A stretch of DNA of 64,000 bases from Anaerolineaceae bacterium (GTDB lineage Bacteria; Chloroflexota; Anaerolineae; Aggregatilineales; Phototrophicaceae). The DNA lies in the NCBI GenBank assembly GCA_007693385.1, contig REDR01000123.1:124001-188000 (forward strand), in the 5' to 3' direction. Every line of letters begins with the position of its first letter. The first letter of the stretch is position 1. The notes under the pieces were generated by a model. That model did no database searches. It was not told the DNA's origin and saw only the letters and a program-made list of their open reading frames with translations. The position numbers and the translations under genes are program-made. This document shows positions 60,548 to 64,000 of this stretch, piece by piece.

Positions 60548-62089
60548 TTAGTGGCGGAAATGCCGCGTTTTGGTCGTCACCATCGCAATTCCGGCTTTGT
60601 CGGCGGCCTCAATCACCTCATTGTCGCGTATCGAACCGCCGGGCTGTATGATCGCCGTTATGCCGGCATTACTCGCCGCAACCACGCCATCCGCAAACGG
60701 GAAGAACGCATCAGACGCCAGTACCGCGCCGCGTCCATTCTCACCGGCTTTCTTGACGGCTAAATTCACCGCATCAACACGACTGGGCAGACCGCCCCCG
60801 ATTCCCACCGTCGCGCCCGCTTTCGCCAGCACAATGGCGTTTGATTTGACGTGTTGCACCGCTTTCCATGCGAACTGGAGGGCTTCTAGTTCGTTGGCAT
60901 CAGGGGCGCGTTGGGTGACGGTAGTCATCAAAGTGCCTTCTGGATCGCCGACATCAGGACGTTGTACCAGAAAGCCGCGATGGATGTTGCGGACTTCTAA
61001 TTCGCTCCCGTCAAACGGCTGTGTGATGCGAATGAGGCGGCAGTTTCTACGCTTCTCGCTCAATGTACTCTGTGCGGTTTCGGTGAAAGCGGGCGCGGCG
61101 ATGGCTTCGACGAACAACGCGCCTAGAGATTCGACAAAATTATCATCAACCGGACGATTGACCGCGATGACGCCGCCGAACGCGGACACCGGATCAGAGG
61201 CCAGCGCTCGCGGGTAGGCTTCGCTAATGTCGTCCGCACTGGCAATTCCGGTTGGCGTCAGATGTTTGACGATGACCACTGTCGGCTCGGTAAACATGCT
61301 GACCGCCCGCCACGCCGCATCGAGATCAAGAAGATTATTATAGGATAGCGCTTTGCCGCCCAGCACCTTACCGCCAAAGGGGGTATCACCCATTCGCGGC
61401 GCGTAAAAAGCGGCTTTTTGATGCGGGTTTTCGCCATAGCGCAGAACATCCACACGATGAAGCGCCAGCGACATCTGCGACGGTAGCTCGTCACTGACGG
61501 CTGGTGCGGATTGTGCGCCGGTAGCGAGATAAGCGTGAATGGCAGTGTCATAGTCGCGGGTATGGGCGAATGCCTTGACCGCTAATTCACGCTTGAGTGC
61601 TAAATCGACATCGCCACTGGCTTTCAATGCGCTGGAAACGCGCCCGTAATCATCAGGGTGACAGACGCATGTTACATGGAAGAAATTCTTGGCCGCCGCC
61701 CGAATCAGCGTCACGCCGCCGATGTCGATTTGCTCGACGGCATCCTGTAGTGTGGTATTCGCCCGCGCGATTGTCTGCTGAAACGGGTATAGATTACACA
61801 CAACCATCTTGATCGGTGCAAAGCCGTTATCGTTGAGATCGTCAAGGTCTTGCTGTGTAGCACGAGCTAAAATACCGGCATGGATGGCCGGATGCAATGT
61901 CTTGACCCGTCCATCGAGCATTTCGGGTAATCCGGTCAGGCTCTCGACGGGCGTTACATCCAATCCGGCTTCGCTCAGAGCGCGTTCTGTGCCGCCACTG
62001 GCTACAATGTCCCAGCCGAGCGCGATTAGATCGCTGGCGAATTCGACGACGTTGGTCTTGTCATAAACACTAATCAGAGCGCGAGGCAT
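60548..62089 (-). CDS. purH: bifunctional AICAR formyltransferase / IMP cyclohydrolase
   Basis: Last two steps to IMP. The 513-residue protein has the N-terminal MGS-like cyclohydrolase domain (LISVYDKTNVVEFA, IVASGGTERAL, GRVKTLHPAIHAGIL) and the formyltransferase domain (RYGENPHQKAAFY with catalytic His, PVSAFGGVIAVNRPV, VKHLTPTGIA, ending in DAFFPFADGV and IIQPGGSIRD). In place of the common KHxNPCG motif it has KHLTPTG. It is separated from the other pur genes by 50 kb. AAAGGA precedes ATG 62089. Confidence 0.96.
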   Translation of the reverse strand: MPRALISVYDKTNVVEFASDLIALGWDIVASGGTERALSEAGLDVTPVESLTGLPEMLDGRVKTLHPAIHAGILARATQQDLDDLNDNGFAPIKMVVCNLYPFQQTIARANTTLQDAVEQIDIGGVTLIRAAAKNFFHVTCVCHPDDYGRVSSALKASGDVDLALKRELAVKAFAHTRDYDTAIHAYLATGAQSAPAVSDELPSQMSLALHRVDVLRYGENPHQKAAFYAPRMGDTPFGGKVLGGKALSYNNLLDLDAAWRAVSMFTEPTVVIVKHLTPTGIASADDISEAYPRALASDPVSAFGGVIAVNRPVDDNFVESLGALFVEAIAAPAFTETAQSTLSEKRRNCRLIRITQPFDGSELEVRNIHRGFLVQRPDVGDPEGTLMTTVTQRAPDANELEALQFAWKAVQHVKSNAIVLAKAGATVGIGGGLPSRVDAVNLAVKKAGENGRGAVLASDAFFPFADGVVAASNAGITAIIQPGGSIRDNEVIEAADKAGIAMVTTKTRHFRH

Positions 62090-62166
62090 AATAATCCTTT
62101 ACTGGTCAATCCATAGTTGTACATTCACGATCATACCGCAGATAACGTTGTCCTTTGTATGGTGGA

Positions 62167-62943
62167 TTATGCTTGCTGACGCCGCCGCCAGCGTTTGAGC
62201 AACCACAGGCCATAGAATTGATAAATCCAGTGAATGAATGGAAAGACGCGCCCGACCATGTAAAATATCTGGTAGGGAGATGACGGGCGAACGTGTTTGC
62301 GATTATGGCGAATACCATTGACGATGCGTCCAGCGACGAAATCGGCGGTCTGACTGGGGCGCAATTGCGGCGTGGTGGGATTAGCCGCTTGAAAGAAACC
62401 GGTGCGCGTGGCGATGGGATACACCAGCATAAGACGCGCCTCTGGCGGTGCTTCAAAGCGATAGCCCCATGTGAAATGATTGAGCGCCGCTTTCGTCGCA
62501 CCGTACAGCGCATAGCCGGGGATCGGTAGTTGGGCGATGGCCGACGCGGTAATGACGACCATATGCTCGCGTCCGGGGTTCAGCGCCCGCATCCGTGTGA
62601 TGGTGTACAACGGCGAGAACACGTTAACGCGGTGGATCGCTTCGATTTGCTCCCAGCTCGTCGCGTGGAAATCGCCGTAATAGGCGAAACCAGCGTTAGC
62701 GATGAAAATATCAACGCCGCCGATCTGCTCGGTAGCATAGGCGATTATCTCGTCAACTGTCTCCGGTTGGGATAAATCCGCTTGATAGGGCAGAATACGG
62801 GCGCGACCTGCTTGTGGCACATCGAACGAGTCGCGGTCTACAGCGATGATACGGCAATCGTATGCGGCCAGACGCTTTAGCAATGCCAGCCCGATACCCG
62901 ATGCCGCGCCGGTGAGGATGATATTCTGATTATCTATTTGCAT
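62167..62943 (-). CDS. short-chain dehydrogenase/reductase
   Basis: A 258-residue classical SDR. The nucleotide motif is TGAASGIGLALLKRL, then IANAGFAYYG (NAG motif), catalytic Ser in VVITASAIAQL and YxxxK in YALYGATKAAL. Asp after the second strand (VDRDSFD) favours NAD over NADP. The C-terminal 40 residues contain hydrophobic and basic stretches (FYMVGRVFPFIHWIYQFYG), which may associate with membrane, as in lipid-modifying SDRs. Substrate unknown. It ends 77 bases upstream of purH on the same strand. Confidence 0.88.
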   Translation of the reverse strand: MQIDNQNIILTGAASGIGLALLKRLAAYDCRIIAVDRDSFDVPQAGRARILPYQADLSQPETVDEIIAYATEQIGGVDIFIANAGFAYYGDFHATSWEQIEAIHRVNVFSPLYTITRMRALNPGREHMVVITASAIAQLPIPGYALYGATKAALNHFTWGYRFEAPPEARLMLVYPIATRTGFFQAANPTTPQLRPSQTADFVAGRIVNGIRHNRKHVRPSSPYQIFYMVGRVFPFIHWIYQFYGLWLLKRWRRRQQA

Positions 62944-63042
62944 GTGTGTCAGACTGTTATTTTATGATGCACAAACGATCAAAGTTGGTTATGATGTTAT
63001 CATGTTTCGCGCTAGCTGATAAGCACTGTGGAGAATACTGCA

Positions 63043-63402
63043 ATGGACTACAAAATTAGCGTCTCCATTATGAGCGGGGCAGAAGATGGCAATATGTTGG
63101 AATATAGCCTGATGCGCGGCGATGGTAGAAAGACAGCCACCGGTTGGGTACTTACAATTGGTCGCCATGATGAGAACGACATCTACCTGCGTCATGACCT
63201 TTACACTTCGCGCTACCACGCAGAGATTATCTGCGATAGGGGAGCATGGTACCTACGAGACCTCGACAGTACGAACGGCACATTCTTTGAAAACCCTGAC
63301 GATTACTTCAACGAACGACGGATTTATGGCACACATAGCCTAACGGAAAATCAACTTTTCCGCATCGGGCGCACATGGCTACAGTTCGAATCCATAGAGT
63401 AG
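63043..63402 (+). CDS. FHA-domain protein
   Basis: A 119-residue phosphothreonine-binding protein, essentially one FHA domain: TIGRHDENDIYL, SRYHAEIICDRGAWYLRDLDSTNGTF, and LTENQLFRIGRTWLQF. ATG 63043 has GGAG 9 bases upstream; a GTG at 63028 is less likely. It would read Ser/Thr kinase output, such as that of the kinase at 31813, or of the product of the next gene. That gene starts 9 bases downstream. Confidence 0.9.
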   Translation: MDYKISVSIMSGAEDGNMLEYSLMRGDGRKTATGWVLTIGRHDENDIYLRHDLYTSRYHAEIICDRGAWYLRDLDSTNGTFFENPDDYFNERRIYGTHSLTENQLFRIGRTWLQFESIE

Positions 63403-63411
63403 AAAAGACCC

Positions 63412-64000
63412 ATGAATATTACTTTGCGAGATATTTTAATCGGGGCACGACAAGAGTCTTTTCGGATGCGTCATTTCTTCATCGGCGTGGAGCATATTTT
63501 CGTCACGTTGTTGCAGATACACGGTAGCATCGCGGCCAGCGTGATGCAGGAATGCGGGCTGACACCGGAGTATGTCGTCAACGCGGTGCGGCGGAAAATC
63601 AGTAAAGGCGGCAAGGAGCGCACATTCGTTGACCTGCGGCGGACAATACGTGCCGAGACGATACTGGACATCGCCCAAGAAATCGCGCTGGAAGCAGGAC
63701 GCCGCGAAGTCAATGAGCGCGATGTTCTGCTGGCAATCCTCGAAGAAGGGCAAAGCGTCCCGGTGCGTGTACTGGCGGCTTTAGGACTAAACGACACGCA
63801 AAAGTTGATCGACATGGCGCGAAGCTACACGATGAATGTCGATTCGCAACAGCCATATATCCGCGTGATATACGGCGCGGAATTCGACGTTGATGAGCCG
63901 CTAGACCGCCATCAACTGTTACTATTGCGTCGCATGTTCTACGGCTATGATCGGATTCGAATCGAGCGACGTCTGACCGGAGGCTACAGCGATGCGACAC
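63412..64000 (+). CDS. Clp N-domain protein, truncated by window end
   Basis: An open frame of 196 codons from ATG 63412 running off the window. Residues about 1-130 resemble the double Clp N-terminal repeat (GARQESFRMRHFFIGVEHIFVTLLQ; IAQEIALEAGRREVNERDVLLAILEEG), the adaptor-binding module of ClpA/ClpC. What follows is not an AAA domain: FDVDEPLDRHQLLLLRRMFYGYD, then IRIERRLTGGYSDA. The last motif recalls the GGFSGA glycine loop of choline/aminoglycoside-kinase-like folds. So it may be a Clp-N plus phosphotransferase-like fusion rather than ClpC. Near-certain cotranscription with the FHA gene. Confidence 0.7.
   Translation, partial: MNITLRDILIGARQESFRMRHFFIGVEHIFVTLLQIHGSIAASVMQECGLTPEYVVNAVRRKISKGGKERTFVDLRRTIRAETILDIAQEIALEAGRREVNERDVLLAILEEGQSVPVRVLAALGLNDTQKLIDMARSYTMNVDSQQPYIRVIYGAEFDVDEPLDRHQLLLLRRMFYGYDRIRIERRLTGGYSDAT

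Overview
The window looks like a chromosomal segment of a non-pathogenic, Gram-positive-like (monoderm) bacterium, most probably Chloroflexota of the Anaerolineae type. This is inferred from gene content: LysM proteins with long Pro/Thr linkers, CpaE-like response-regulator/MinD fusions, GAF histidine kinases, a tail-anchored Ser/Thr kinase, T-box control of valS and no outer-membrane genes. Base composition is moderately GC-rich and even. I see no insertion sequence, prophage, integron or CRISPR array. It is almost entirely coding core genome with many 4-14 nt gene overlaps.

Layout. 1-352: partial SRPBCC protein. 597-11054 (+): de novo purine operon purSLQ(fused)-B-C-F-D-M-N. 11026-15752 (-): pyrimidine operon pyrB-C-D-E-F, running head-on into the purine operon so that purN and pyrF overlap at their 3' ends. 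15824-16954 (-): MOSC protein and flavin reductase. 17126-21986 (+): class III aminotransferase, S9 peptidase, secreted DsbA-like protein. 22068-24966 (-): hisH-A-F-I-E behind a histidine attenuator. 25092-27274 (+): SAM hydroxide adenosyltransferase and a fosfomycin-insensitive-type murA. 27287-30421 (-): coiled-coil protein and selB. 30594-33093 (+): dGTPase and Ser/Thr kinase. 33158-34867 (-): LysM glycosidase-like protein. 35066-40003 (+): membrane-stress-like module (DUF2207 twice, Zn-ribbon membrane protein, helical protein, SPFH protein), facing two minus-strand membrane/secreted proteins (40078-41969). 42108-45393 (+): yajC-secD-secF. 45447-48609 (-): CpaE-like, Sir2 and GAF-kinase operon, divergent from a second kinase and mutL (48782-51787). 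51784-55377 (-): two paralogous LysM proteins and a degenerate nucleotidyltransferase. 55651-55869 (+): HEAT-like protein. 55904-59652 (-): Val T-box, methyltransferase, valS. 59685-62089 (-): purH, tRNA-Thr(CGT), udk. 62167-62943 (-): SDR. 63043-64000 (+): FHA protein and a truncated Clp-N protein.

The biosynthetic operons fit together. Purine synthesis from PRPP to IMP is covered except for purE/purK, with purH 50 kb away from the main operon. UMP synthesis is covered except for carAB. The second half of histidine synthesis is present and, through HisF/HisH, returns AICAR to PurH. The best regulatory finds are a classical histidine attenuator with a 12-residue His-His-His leader peptide, a T-box with a GUC specifier ahead of a methyltransferase-valS operon, and an unexplained terminator-like hairpin directly before purL. 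The most unusual coding locus is the DUF2207/SPFH module, with an exact internal duplication of about 660 bp. All calls are by eye from sequence and family knowledge; no search was run.
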